49,523 bases of DNA from Intoshia linei (lineage: Eukaryota > Orthonectida > Rhopaluridae), in the NCBI GenBank assembly GCA_001642005.1, contig LWCA01000129.1, forward strand, positions 1 to 49,523. The letters are read 5' to 3'. How positions within the stretch are numbered: position 1 is the stretch's first letter; every line of letters starts with the position of its first letter. This document shows positions 12,660 through 25,269 of this stretch, piece after piece. Both the position numbers and the translations under genes were made by a program. The notes beneath the pieces were generated by a model. That model made no database searches, had not been told where the DNA came from, and saw nothing but the letters and a program-made list of their open reading frames with translations.

Positions 12660-14726
12660 TATTGGTTTACAATTAATTTTAAAAAATCGTAGAAATTTAT
12701 TTTAGGGTTGCTAAAGATGGAACGTTAATTTCATGTGTCGAACGTTCCATTTTCATTTTTAGTTTACGAGTATTCATTTTCTTGTTTCTGATGATCATCT
12801 CTAGAGATTAATGTTCATTTTGGTCACACTACATTCAAATATTTCTATTTAGTGCTAAGTGTGTGCCAAGTTGACATTTCAAACATAAAAAGTTTCAAAA
12901 ATACTACATTAATATGTCGGAAACTATTACGTTTAATTTTTGTTCAAAATGATAATAATGCTGTCTACGATCATGAGGGTCTAACATTTTTTATTTGACG
13001 TTATTTTTTAATGGGTGATTTATTTTATTTTAATTTGTATAGTTTGTTTTAATATAAAATTTTGTATTTATATTAAATCTCGTGATCAGGAAGATAATGC
13101 AAGAAGTTAACATTCAAAAGTGTTATAGCATTTTTACGACAAAGTATGGTTTAGACAGGACAATGGAAAGGGTAGGGTCACATGCCTCGAACCTACAATG
13201 TCGGTTTACAATTTCTATTCGGCCCAGGCCTAATGTTGGCTTTCCACGTCCCTGAGTTTAGAAACAAATAAAGTGTGTGAAATCAAATCTTGAATACGAG
13301 AAACTAAAAAATTATCGACTCTGATATACAGTGCCCGACATAAGTCTTAGGCACCTCAGTTGTAATTAATTTAAACACTCCTGATTCATGATTTAAAATA
13401 TTTTCTTATATTATATCTAGTGTATGATCAAGAACAAATATTTAACAACCCTAAAAAAGTAAAAACTATATTTCTATGATTTCTATGAAAACTATGATTT
13501 CGAGGAACAGTGTTACGTGATAATATTAATGAAATAAACGTTTGGTTAATGAAATAAAATTAATTTTTAAATTATATATCATATCCGATTAAATCAATGC
13601 ATCAAAATCGGACAAATTTAATAATTTCTATGTATATTGTTTAACCTTTACACTAAACCTTGTTATCAACAGTTGAATAGTTTTAAAGTGTTAAAAAAAA
13701 GGTTTGGTATATAATAGTGATAAAATATAATTATAATTAGATTTAATTATATACAATTAAATTTTTCAAAAGTTAAATGTATCCTGCTATGATAAACGGA
13801 TAAATATTCATGATGTTGCGCCATTAGATTCATTCAACAGTAAAACAATAATATCAACAACATTACCCAATTGAAAACGAATAACTGTTCTAATCCTATA
13901 TTATAGATGCCAAACTATAATACAAAATTGAAATTTTGCTAAATAAGATTAATAAGAGTCAACGTCAAGACGGAATTATGAGTCAGTTACAAATATTCTA
14001 GATAGTTTTATATTAATTGAATCCACAAGTCAATATTTCTAATTCGCACCATATCAGTTTGCAAATGATTGTAATAATATATTGGCATTTATTTAACATT
14101 TCACCAGTATTAAACGTCAAACATGATATTCAAATTAACACATAGTTATTTGCCACAGAGTAAACATATCAAATACTTTTTCATCGAGTCAATATTAGTT
14201 CTATAATACTGAACCCATCTGCAAACCGAGTTTATATTGTCCAGCACACGCAGCTGTAACGCCTGTAATATAAATCTTTTTGTGGTTTATAGAGATATAT
14301 TAGTTAATTTTGATTGATAGTTATGAATTATATACTAAATTTATGTTTTTGGTTTGTTATACATTCCTTTATGAATCTTAGCATTTCAACAATAAAAGGT
14401 GAAAGTTCACATCTTACCATGTGTGCAGAATCGTGTCGTTTCGGTTGATTGATACAGCCACGTGCTGAACACGTATATAAAAGTATAATACAATATAATT
14501 TTGTACTGGTATTTCTAACTTTTAACCGAAAACTACTTATCTGTAATTAATGTCAACCCAAAAAAATAATGTAATTGAATAGCGAATAGATAACAATCAA
14601 ACAACTATTTTAACAAAAGACTAACAATTAATCCAGTATAATCTTGAACATTTAGTACACAATAAATTTTGATGTAATGATAACGAGCGTTAATTTGAAT
14701 TAAACCAAGTATTAATTAACAAAATT
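12660..14726. other. Gene-poor region with a solo Tc1-like terminal repeat
   Basis: I see no gene. At 13329, preceded by TA, the sequence CAGTGCCCGACATAAGTCTT followed by AGGCACCTC has the form of a Tc1/mariner end, but I find no partner. A somewhat GC-richer patch around 13160-13280 may be an old insertion. The part next to 14726 is the downstream flank of cyclin D. Confidence 0.55.
13329..13357 (+). mobile_element. Solo Tc1/mariner-type terminal repeat
   Basis: The 29-bp end begins CAGTGCCC after a TA dinucleotide and ends AGGCACCTC, the usual form for Tc1-like termini. It differs from the ends of the 11880-12657 element, so it marks another family. No transposase or opposite end is visible. 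Confidence 0.5.
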
Positions 14727-16196
14727 TTATAATTTAATATCTTGAAAACAACGTTTTTTTAGTGGAATAGTTTCTTTGGTAAAAAATTCATCACAAGGAG
14801 ATGTAAATGGAGATATACTTTGAGGTGGTGACAAAATAGAATCACAAGAAATATCGTCAAACAGCATGGATCTTTTCCGCTTTCTATCATGAGAAAGTAT
14901 ATTTTGGTTGGTTAGTGTTTTATTCAAATCTTGAGACTCAACATCTGGTGACCCAATATCATGTGGATAGTCGTCGCCTGACGAGGAGATGGGAGAAGAC
15001 AGAAATACGGTAGGTTTGATAGGTTTCAAGGTATTTTTTTTATAATCCAGGGAAATGGTATTTACAGAAGCACGGGACGACATTTGTTTAAAATAGTTAA
15101 TACTCTTGAGAAAGTCCATCTAAAAATTACAATATAACGGCCACTCAACATAATTGATACAAGTGTTATGCATAATGAACACAAGACTAAGTGTTTGATA
15201 TCACACTGTATCCAAGTAAAAATAACCGCCAAAAATGAAATGTTGATATATTAACTTTCTTTCAAACTCATTAATATTTAACGCATTTAAACTAAAAGGC
15301 GTTAAACATATTGAGACTTGGGAATACAATTTTATATCGACACAATTGAGTCAAGTGATCAAAATTTACAATAAAACTTACTTGAGCATATTGCAAAATG
15401 TATGAAAATTTATGTGGTGTAAGGTCCATTTCTATATCGAAAAAATCGTATATAGATAATATAATGGCAGTAAGAGATTGTACAGATGGTTTTACCGTGC
15501 AAAATTGTGAATCTAAATTAAAATTATTTTTTTACATTACGAGATATACATAGAAGAGTTTGGTTTAGGAGTAGATATACATTATTTTGTACATATTTTT
15601 GAATGTTTTCATCTAATCGAAATTGAGAAAGAATGCATGGTAGAAAGTCGTGTGGAGTTACTACATCTACGTTCCAATTAAGTGATGTTAGAATTTTAAT
15701 CTGTAGACTCTAAATTAAAATTAACTCTATAAAAAATAAAAATTACATTTATATTGTCCTTTTTGGTACTATTGTCTGTATAAATAACGAGTGCTTCAGG
15801 GGTAATTGGCGTTTCGTCTTTTAATTTAGATGCAATTAAAATGCATGCAGCAGCAATAGATTGCAAATAATTTGGTTTCGTTTGTATTGGGTTAATTCCG
15901 ACGTATCTGTCAAGATAGTTTACAGCCAGAATTACAACATTAGGGTTGCTGTTCATGTTGTCACATACATCAATCATCCATCTTACGACAATTTCTCTGC
16001 CTTGCTCAGTAATTTCGGTGAGGTCCGAATCGATATACAAATAAGAAATGAAAAGATCTTCGACAAATTGCAAGTTTTTTATCAATTCCAAATCAAATTC
16101 TGGGTCCGTATCGCGGAGGTGAGTCAATGAAAATTTGCTTGAATCTTTGTTAATTGGTATAAATTCCTCGGAGCAAAGTAAATTCATAGATTCCAT
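14727..16196 (-). CDS. CCND: Cyclin D (G1 cyclin, CDK4/6 partner)
   Basis: Cyclin D activates CDK4/6 and starts phosphorylation of the retinoblastoma protein in G1. Four exons (16196-15747, 15709-15541, 15512-15382, 15119-14727) join in frame to 380 residues. The N-terminus contains LLCSE, which matches the LxCxE pocket-protein motif found near the start of D cyclins. The cyclin box follows: REIVVRWMIDVCD, VNYLDRYVGINPIQ, LIASKLKDETPITPEAL, YTDNS. The second exon gives LNWNVDVVTPHDF, the D-cyclin hallmark at the start of the second cyclin fold. The C-terminal exon is low in structure and rich in Ser-Pro sites (GSPDVES, SPPQSISPFTSP) with basic patches RKRKR and KKR. A typical vertebrate T286 site is not evident. 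The introns are 37, 28 and 262 bp; the 28-bp one (15513-15540) is the shortest I placed in the window. Confidence 0.93.
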
Positions 16197-16233
16197 AATT
16201 TTAAATACAGGTGAATCGTTTCAAAGTTTTTAT

Positions 16234-16239
16234 CACGTG
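16234..16239. promoter_or_regulatory. Palindromic E-box CACGTG upstream of cyclin D
   Basis: CACGTG lies 38 bp upstream of the cyclin D start codon. It is the site type bound by Myc/Max and related bHLH factors, which regulate D cyclins in other animals. A nearby ACGCGT at 16422-16427 and CACGCCC at about 16406 could also be regulatory. Single short motifs can occur by chance, and the transcription start is unknown. Confidence 0.35.
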
Positions 16240-18793
16240 GAAAAAAATGTAATTACAATTTGTGATAAGCGCAATCAATTAGAAAGCATAATGAAATGAA
16301 TATAAAATTGGTTTCATATCGTTGTGTAAAAATATTAAATAAACGCAGCATGGATTGAACCAATAACAGCAATTGTTAAGAGACTAGGCTAGTGTATAAA
16401 CAAAACACGCCCAGACTATAAACGCGTATATTGTTATTTAAAACTGCATACTATGCTTCCATGAATTGTTTTCGGTTAACATTTTTTTGTACTTTAAATT
16501 TCTTATCGACAATGCAGTCACACCATTGTTTACATTTCAATTATATAAATTACACAGGATGCAATTACATCATGCTCACACAAAACATTTAATTATTTAC
16601 GTGATTTTATGATTATTGTGTAATAAATTGAATAAATAAATGGAAATGTGAAATGTGATAAGAATATTACATTTACATGTTTTTTCTCCATTTAAAGGGC
16701 AGTGACTTTGCACTCGACCATGATTCACCAATAGTTAGTGATTAACGTACACTGCATATAATTGATAATTGGCTGACATGATAAATAAATCAAATATTGT
16801 GTTTTATTATGACCAAAATATGTACGTTTGCACCCATTAATCAAAAATAATTAATTGCCAATTTTACTTTACTGGTTATTTTTTGACAATTTCATTGAAA
16901 CAATGACAAACAGATTAAAAGACACATTTACATTATGTCAGAGAGACATTTCCGGTGTAATGCATTAATGAGTCAATTTGTTTATACAATTATGACGATG
17001 AGTAGTATGTAGGATTAACATTGATGTGAATATCATAATTATTTAAACATTCAATTCCTCACGTTCTTATTAAAATATCACTACAATTGAATTGATGGTA
17101 CATGATCGGGCAGACGATTCATTAATGTCAAATGTCTTAATTATATTTAATTTTAATTTTAATCATACATTTTATTTTCGTAATAAAATATACAATTCAA
17201 TTTATTCAAGTGTCAAATGTACAGCAATTCCACGCGTTCAAGTCATAAATTATAATCTCAACATTTTTCAAACGCAAGTGCTGTGTCTCAAACCGCACAC
17301 TGAAACGCAATCGTAACTATCAATATACAATTAACACCACGTTCGGTCAATGTTTAATCATCAGTCGATCTTCACAGTTCACAATTTGGATATATATTAT
17401 CATTTTTTGTTTCCATAGGTTTATTATCTTAAGTGCCTAATAAATAATAACTTAACTTAAGTGTGATTTTTAAATTTCTTGATTGGTGTTTTCTTTAATC
17501 TAAAGTTGTAGTGTTGTTTTAAATGTAGCAATTAATCAACTGTAATGTTTATCAGATGTTTCATATCATACAATGAATACATGAATAAATTTAACATTTT
17601 ATTATTTTCCCACGTCAATTTGGTCACAATTATTCTTTTGATGATTAAATTTTATGACTTAATTAATAATATTTTAACATTTATCTTGATTACTTTGTTA
17701 ATACATTTTCTCATCAAATTAAATATTTTTAACTACATTTACATATATATTTGAGTTTAATTTTTCAGTATTGTAACAATCAACAATATAATTCTTGGGA
17801 AAATTTAATCCATGTAACCAACAGGGGGCCATTGTGAAATAAATTTTAATTAATTGAATCTAAAACAGTAATTGTGTTTTAAAATTTTGCATCACTTTCT
17901 ATTCATACCCGATCGAGACCAATTTAAACTGCGGCCATTACATATAACTCATTAATTATATAATTTAACCTTCTGAATATTAATTAATAAGTGAAACTGA
18001 AACTAATCCTTATGACTAATTATTATTCTGTGAAATAAATCCTAAACGTACTTTCTAATTCTATTCCATTTAAATATTAAAATAAGTTTCGAGAAGGAAG
18101 CTTTTTATCCCAACAAAATGAATTCGTTTTAAGTGTGTACTGTAGGCCACAAGTAGAAATATTTTTTTTTTTGAAACTGATTGAAATTTTGGATTTGGAT
18201 TGCAAAGTTGAACTAAAAAAAAGATAAAAACTAAACTTATACATCGAAGACGTATTTGATATATTACCTGATTTATGTTGATCATTATTTCGGATACACG
18301 ACATAAACCTTTTAAAAAAATGTAACCATCGTGAATCACGATTCATGATCGCGAGAAAAAATTACATCGCATGGACTGGGTTTCACCAAGAAAGATTTTA
18401 GTTGGGGAATTTCAATTCAATTACAATTTATATGGAAAAATTTTTTATATACCCTGATGATACAGATATTAATGTTTCAGGGTTTTTTATAATAGAAATT
18501 TTCATAATTATAATTTCGAGGTACATTAATTTTGTCGTGTATATTGTAACAGTGAAAATCATTATAAAAATGGTACTCAAATTAATGTACTACTCAAATG
18601 TAATCTACGTTAATATTTAACACGATTGACACTAACGGTCATATTTTTACCAATTTTTTGACCAATTCCGGTTTTTAATAATCATAAATTGAAAATAAAA
18701 TTAATAATTTATAAAATAACGTAATAAATGTAATAACGCCCAGAAACAAGTACTGTAATACTTGTCACATATGTGATGTAAACTGTTCAGTGC
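16240..18793. other. Upstream flank of cyclin D, no gene seen
   Basis: This is 2.5 kb of very AT-rich sequence. Open frames such as 17092-17316 and 17545-17754 are low in complexity, lack family motifs and lie in no splice context. It probably contains the cyclin D promoter and distal regulatory sequence. Confidence 0.6.
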
Positions 18794-18801
18794 GTGTAAA
18801 T

Positions 18802-19428
18802 CAGTGTTTCCCAACATTTTTTATGCTAGGCCCCACTTTTACTCTTAAAAAAATCCCAGGTCCCACTGAAAAAAATTCGAGCGAATTATAATAAAATAAT
18901 CATAAAAACAATGATAATGTATTTATTTTTTAGAATTAATGAGACGATTGAGGCTGACGATTCTGAATTTTGATTCTGAGTTTATTAATATTAGGTACAT
19001 ATACTAATATATTATGTACTAATGTTGTAAACTTTAATCGTATATCTCCCCTTTTTGAAATTTGTAGTCTATTTATTTTTTTGTCAGTAAGTCTAAACCC
19101 GCATTCTGATAAATAAAAGGATGGAAATGGCAACAAATCGGATAATTTTGCATATACTCATCAATTTAGTTAAACTTGAATTGAATAGCCCACGATCATT
19201 AAGGATATATTTGTTTTTTGTCATTCTAATAATATAATAATACAATTAATTGGTTCAAGTATCACATAACCACTTATAAACCTGAGAATATTGTATAAAA
19301 TTAACAACAAATTAATCTAAAGTTTTCAAATCATAAATTAATCATAAATTTGTAATATTTCCCAGGCCCCACCAAATTTCCAATGTCCCACCAAAAATTT
19401 CGTCATGCCCCACGGTTGGGAAACACTG
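18802..19428. mobile_element. Non-autonomous hAT element with perfect 8-bp target duplication
   Basis: The element starts CAGTGTTTCCCAAC and ends GTTGGGAAACACTG, perfect 14-bp inverted ends of hAT form. It is flanked by GTGTAAAT at 18794-18801 and again at 19429-19436, an exact 8-bp target-site duplication. The 627-bp body has no transposase; the subterminal parts carry GGCCCCAC and GCCCCAC in inverted orientation. The right-hand 403 bp are repeated at 25270-25672, so the family has at least two copies here. The intact duplication implies little rearrangement since insertion. Confidence 0.95.
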
Positions 19429-19436
19429 GTGTAAAT

Positions 19437-22400
19437 TCTAACTGTGCAATGGAAAATATGTATTTTTTTGCATTATAATTAGGGCTAGTTTTTTAATAAC
19501 CTATAGAAATTAAAAAAATAACCTAACGTCCAATTTTTGGTAACTTTATAAAATTTTAGAAATTTTTTTATATGCACTAGACCTCTGCAGAAACAAGGTC
19601 TTTATAATAAATATTATTTGCCCTAATTATAAGTCAAAAACAGTATATTTTTGAAATATAATTCACTTATTTGAAACATACAAAAAATGTGAAATGAAAT
19701 TAAATGAGTCATAATTAAATTTCAAGTAAAATTTAAGATTTTTAGGCTATATACAAAATATATGTAAATAATTATGTATTAAATTTGTAATTTATTTTTT
19801 ATCAGTTATGGAGTAGAATGTTTAGTTGAGAGATATACAATGTTAATTAGTTTAACAAATGTCACATTTCTTTGAGGGATTAATAAAAATTACACCATAA
19901 AAATCATAATTATTTATATTAAAAAATATATGACAATATGGTAATACAGTACCGTGGAAAGCCATAAAAGTGGAAAGTGGAAATCACATTGGTCATAATA
20001 ATAAAATCAGAAAGAAATTTTCCATAGTAAAAAATGTTCTATTAACAGTCCAATTAGTTATTTTCAATTTTTAGATAATGAATGATTGTAGATTAAGCAA
20101 TGTATAGAGGTCTTTATTTTTAAATTTTTTTAAGGGCCTACAATTTTCATCTGACCGAGTCTACTCATGGCTCTCCATGACCCTGATTCCAGTCAGATCA
20201 AATGTATATTTTTACACTAAAATGTATAAATAATACAATATAATATTTTTTACTATTATTCATCAGCAAGTAATTAAAAATTCATGAAATTTAAGGTAAT
20301 CTGAGCCTGAAGGCATCGTTGTGTTTATTAACCATTCTAAAAATGTCGAAACGACATTTTTACAATTCTTATTATGAGATCATATAATTATCAAAAATTA
20401 AATGTAAATGTATAACATTTTGGATTGCATTCCTGCATCTACTGTTACATCCGTATGAATTTTTATGATCCTATTAATTCTAAAATACATACATGTATAG
20501 TATATGTCATTACAACGAGGCAATATTGTAAAATTATTAATTATAATAACTGCCGCCATTGGTTTAACCACCATACTATAATCGTAGAGAATCTGCAGTA
20601 GATGTAGATCAGATACAAATATAACGTTTATATAGTGTATATAATTAATTTTGACTTATTCAAACCTATTACAATGAAATATAAGTATAATATGACAAAA
20701 ATCGTAAGTTAAAATAAAAAATGGTAGATTTTTATAATTGTGATTAGTGTTACTGACCCTGTCCTTTTCACGAAATGCTCTAAATCAGTGGTTTACAATG
20801 TGTACAAAGGGGATTGCTAAAAATATTAATGAATGTCAGTATTTTTTTGTAGTTAATTAGTTGATAAATTGTCCTTATTGATATATTAGGTATTACCTGT
20901 CATCTGAGCTATGGAACGCTATAAAACTCAAGTATCTAATTTAGATATTTATATTAGTAATTAGTAAGATCATTGAAAAAATTACATATGCATTTGTCGG
21001 GTAATTTGAATAAAATCTTTATCTACGATCTTTAACGTTTAAACTTTAGCGTAAATAAAATCTTAAACTAATCAAAATTACTATTATGATGATATCGAGA
21101 CAATACAACTTTTTTTAATATTGGACATAACAATATTAGCTTTTTAGCGGATAGTTGTATTCTTAGCAGATATATTTTCAATAATTATTTGAACAATGTG
21201 TCGTGAATTATTATTTTATATATTAAAATGTTCTAATTATTTTATCTTTGGAATTTTTGTAAATCTCAATTATTACTCTTTAACTTTGGTTAAATTTAAA
21301 TGGTAAAGCTTTACTTCACACAAATAAATAGAACATGCAACGACGGATAATGATTGATTTTTCAATACATTGTTTTTTTCCCCGTAAGTATTGATTAGTC
21401 TTGTTCATTGTTTCAAATTTTTAAAAAAATCACTAAGTTTTTATAATTTTCCCATTATATAATAAGTATTGTGCGTTCAAGGCTTTTTACGGGTACCATA
21501 TAATGGTATTAATATATCCATTATAAATAAATCTGCTAATAGTCATATTGTTCATGTAAATATAAATCTTCCAGAGGGGATAGGTTTAAATTTACCAAAT
21601 TTTAATGAAAAAACCGACTTATCGAGACTTTAATTGAATGATCTTTATATATTACATATAGTGTTATAAAGCTCAGAAAATCATTTAATTTCATATTAAG
21701 GCTAGTATCCGTTTCTTAAAAAAATGGAAATTCTGCTACGATGTGTTACGAATAGTTTTTTGGGTATTGCAATTATTTAAATAAATGTATTATAATATGT
21801 TTTTTATCATATACAAAGTAATTTCATTTTAAAATAAAAATTGTATATATACTATTGCTCATAATGAATGCATAAATTAGTTAATTTTTAAGAATACTAT
21901 TATGGATCATTTTAAAAATGACCTTTCGTTAACGAATAAAACGATCAGTTAGTAAATTGTAACATGAGTTTAGTCTAATATAGTGCTATATATAAAAAAA
22001 TCTCAACAGGAAACTTAATTTTAGTTTCACCTTATAGCATTTTGTGACGATTGTTATATGTGACATAAGCTGTGTAGTATTCTGCTAAGGCCGAACAAAA
22101 TAAAACCTTTCAGTCTCAAAATGCACGTGTTAATGAAATATTCTTAATTATAATTTGAATTGAATAATAAAATTTTAAAAATAAGATGCTCTTTACATTA
22201 TTAGCTAAAGGTTCATTTCTAGTGAAAATTGTATAAAAACGGACATTTATTTTGACACATTTCAATATATAAATCAATTTTCATAGTGAATATTAGTGGA
22301 CAATGCAAGCTAATGTTTAGCTGTCCATTTCGATTAATTCACTGAATGAACATTAGATAAAAACGTATGCTTTAAAAAAACAGTTTTAAAATTATGTAAA

Positions 22401-22843
22401 TTCTCAATGGGCATGATATAATAAATTTATCACTATTATATGTCAAAAAGGGAAAACAAAGTTAACCTAATTAAAATACTAGCCAGTATACAATATTGGG
22501 CTTCGTCAATAAATCATGGGTGGTTCATATATAATATTGTTTAATAAATCAATTGAAAATGCACTCAAAAACGAGGGTAATATTAGCTAAATCATATGCT
22601 GGTGTAATCGGAGATAATATCCACACAAAAAAGCCGCTTGAAGTTGATTCTAATAATAAATGAGTCCGTTAATTTTAAACAAGAATAAAATTTTACTTTC
22701 ATATTAATGAAAACTAAACTGAGAGAACAACAATTTTAATTTCCATTGTTAATAATTCATCCGCTATTATTAATTAATAAGATCTTTGTTGCAAATAAAA
22801 CAAATATAATGAAACAAAACTAAAATTATTTTAATTACAAACA
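19437..22843. other. Gene-poor AT-rich region downstream of calcipressin
   Basis: I see no supportable gene. A candidate inverted-repeat element is listed separately at 19946-20185. At 20786 CAGTGGTTTACAATG resembles a hAT end but no partner is apparent. The remainder is AT-rich, with long frames only by composition. Confidence 0.6.
19946..20185. mobile_element. Candidate 240-bp inverted-repeat element (MITE-like)
   Basis: The left end CAGTACCGTGGAAAGCCATA and the reverse complement of the right end, CAGGGTCATGGAGAGCCATG, share most positions, including TGGA, AGCCAT and the initial CAG. This is the pattern of an old hAT-like miniature element. I could not find a matching 8-bp duplication at the flanks, so it is tentative. 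Confidence 0.45.
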
Positions 22844-23505
22844 TTATCTAGGAGGCATAAAAGTTTTAGCTGGCTTGACATTAGGAAATATTGATTTAGA
22901 ATCCTCACATTTGTGTAATACAATCGACGGATAGTTATTATTATTGGACACAAGTTCAACTTTATCACCTGTAAAATGTATAAAAAATAAAATTAACTAA
23001 CTATGAATGAGCTTTGAAAGTGCTAAACGCAACTCTTCGTCTATAATTGGCCTAGGCTCCTGAATGGGTTTCCATCCTTCTGGTGGAGACGAGGGAGGAG
23101 AAATAAAGTATAACTTGTCGTTAATGGGAGGTTTAAGTAAATAGTCTTCATCAATCTCAGCGTTACTAAAATGTCTTTGAGAATCCTAAACAAAGTAAAT
23201 AATCTCATTTGCAATACAACTTACTGATGAGTTTACTATATCGCAATTAATTATGTTTTTCATTAAACTCAAACCATTAAAGTAGTGATATATTATTCTT
23301 AAATTTAAACTAGATGATGCATATATAATTATTCTCAAATTTTCATAGCGAATTTTAGCATCAGTGTCGATTTTGTTGATTAAATTTTCAAATATAACCT
23401 AAAATCAATAAAAATTAGAATAAAAATCCAGGTTACTCTTATATTTTTATCTGAAAATATTTCTTGATTTACATTTCTCAGTTCCAAAACTTCTTCCAGA
23501 ACCAT
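22844..23505 (-). CDS. RCAN: Calcipressin / regulator of calcineurin
   Basis: Calcipressins bind and modulate the Ca2+-dependent phosphatase calcineurin. Four exons (23505-23437, 23398-23225, 23185-23002, 22968-22844) join in frame to 183 residues, close to the usual 190-200. The diagnostic block is at residues 97-119: LLKPPINDK, then YFISPPSSPPEGW, the SP-repeat signature of the family. Near residues 144-164 comes DKVELVSNNN followed by PSIVLHKCE, matching the end of the core domain. PSIVLH has the form of a PxIxIT-like calcineurin docking site. The N-terminal RNA-recognition-like fold is weakly conserved. The start at 23505 opens MVLEEVLELRN directly before the fold. It lies 181 bp downstream of the PPM1G stop on the same strand. 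Its introns are 38, 39 and 33 bp. Confidence 0.92.
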
Positions 23506-23686
23506 TTTATATTGAAAATTGCCAAGTAGTAGAGAACATTTTATGTTTGGTAACCAAAACTAGGATACTCAATTCACTTATCAATACCTAATCGTCATTT
23601 CTTAAGTTTTGCGAAATAATAACAAAATTTTAAAATAGTTTATTAAATTATACATATTAATCATGTGTATAAATTAAAAGGTTTAA

Positions 23687-24643
23687 TTATTTTGTTTCAT
23701 GAACATACATAGATTCTGTTCCTTTCAAAAAAGAATCTTTGAATTGAACTATAATACATGTCATGTTGTCGCAACCGGAACCGTCCCCAAGAGTGTCTGG
23801 AGATATGCATTTGTCAAAAACTGCGGAAATAATATCATTGATGGACATTTTATTGTTTTTATCATTTAACCTTTCGGATACGAAACTTATTATTTCTTCA
23901 CTGGTCATGACGTTCCATATTCCATCACAAGCTATAATCATAAATTCATCTTCCTTGACTAGTTTAACTGTTTTTACATCTGGCTTTGGTGTTATCATTT
24001 GGTCTTCATGAGATAATGATTTATTGATCTTATAAGTATGGTCACCAAATGCACGAGAAAGATTGAGTCCACCATTAACTCGGCCATCTTCAGTGACACA
24101 ACCTCCAGCCTTTTCTATGCGGCTTCGTTCAATAGTGTCTTCTGGTTTATGATCCACTGACAGGTCCATTGCCTTTCCATCCCTACATAGCACACATCGA
24201 GAATCTCCAATGTTAATTACCGATATTGTTTTGTGTTCAAATGATAGAAGTGCAACTACAGCAGTACATCCGCTGTCATAAACAGGCTAAACATGTATAT
24301 TTTAAAAAAAATTGAAAAACCTTGTCTGATACCATATTCATATTGGCTGGTTTGTTATTGGTTAATTCTGAACTAAAAATCAGTAAAAATTAAATTTTAG
24401 ATTACTTTTTTAACATATTCAATTCATCATCAATAGATTCGTCACTAATTTCAGGGGAATTTGAAGATTCTGCAGAATTGCTTACCTCCACATAATCTTC
24501 ATCGTTGGAAGATTCGCTATTTTCTGGGTTCAATTTATTCTCAGTTGAAACTGCATCTGTTTCAACATTTTCGGTTTGGTTTATTCTTGGTTTTTTATCT
24601 ACATTATGATTGTCATCATGACGCCGTTTTGGGACAACTGAAT
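23687..24643 (-). CDS. PPM1G: PP2C-family phosphatase PPM1G, C-terminal part
   Basis: PPM1G is a metal-dependent Ser/Thr phosphatase of the nucleus, linked to splicing factors and histones. Visible exons are 24643-24406, 24372-24321 and 24286-23687, about 296 residues. The first is an acidic, Ser-rich stretch (NSESSNDEDYVEVS), as in the acidic insert that splits the PPM1G catalytic domain. The others carry the second catalytic half: DSGCTAVVALL, INIGDSRCV, DHKPED, RVNGGLNLSRAFGDH, ACDGIWNVM and GDGSGCDNMTCII, including the metal-binding DG and DN aspartates. The N-terminal catalytic half, with RxxMED and DGHGG, is not seen in 24644-25268. One possible extra exon is 25164-25041, reading LTLKDLISENEIDD, but its phase does not join directly to 24643. 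The rest may lie in the gap at 25269 or be lost. The introns are 33 and 34 bp. Confidence 0.93.
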
Positions 24644-25268
24644 CTAAATGTAAATTCAACTCAGAAATCGATCAGTATAAGTTGTCCCAAGTAATAACAT
24701 TAAATATAAAGTAGATACTGTAAAAATAATATATAACCGTTAAGTTGTAAAACAACTTATCTAAATAAAAATACAACAATAAAAACTTCAAATAATCATT
24801 ATTACACTAGTCTACAAATCACAACTATAAGAGTGTACAAGATTAATACGCATATTAGCGTGGTAAACATATTATATAAAATTATCCATCAGTTATCTTG
24901 AGTTATATTCATCTCATTATAAAAGGGGTCGATTAACAATTATTTTAGTAAAAACATCAGAAAATAATTTATAAAGGTAGTCTCAAAATTAACACAAAAT
25001 TTGATTTGGTCGACAACACTGGTATATAATAATATTACACTTGTATTTAAAAATGTTTGTCTGTTTCCGTTTTAAAAATTCTATATTTTTATCACAATTT
25101 TTCGAAGGTGGGGTTTTATCGTCTATTTCATTTTCAGAAATTAAGTCCTTCAAGGTTAAAAACTCTAATTATTTTTTTTAAATAAAACTAGTGATAGAAT
25201 ATTAATAATATAATATATAATATTCTATTATATGTAAAATTATAATATATATTATAATTATTTATATA
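24644..25268. other. Region upstream of visible PPM1G exons
   Basis: Apart from the possible PPM1G exon at 25041-25164 on the minus strand, I see nothing coding. The last 70 bases before the gap are almost pure A/T, which may explain the assembly break. Confidence 0.5.
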
Positions 25269-25269
25269 N
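25269..25269. other. Assembly gap (single N)
   Basis: One N lies between a low-complexity A/T run and the interior of a hAT copy. It separates the visible C-terminal exons of PPM1G from anything further upstream, so the missing first half of that gene may be unassembled here or the join may be wrong. Confidence 0.85.

Noticed and set aside
17545-17754. 69-codon hydrophobic frame that looks like a membrane peptide
   Set aside because: Ile/Leu/Phe/Asn richness is what random AT-rich DNA gives; there is no homology or splice support.
20786-20815. hAT-like end CAGTGGTTTACAATG
   Set aside because: No inverted partner or target duplication found; kept only as a note.
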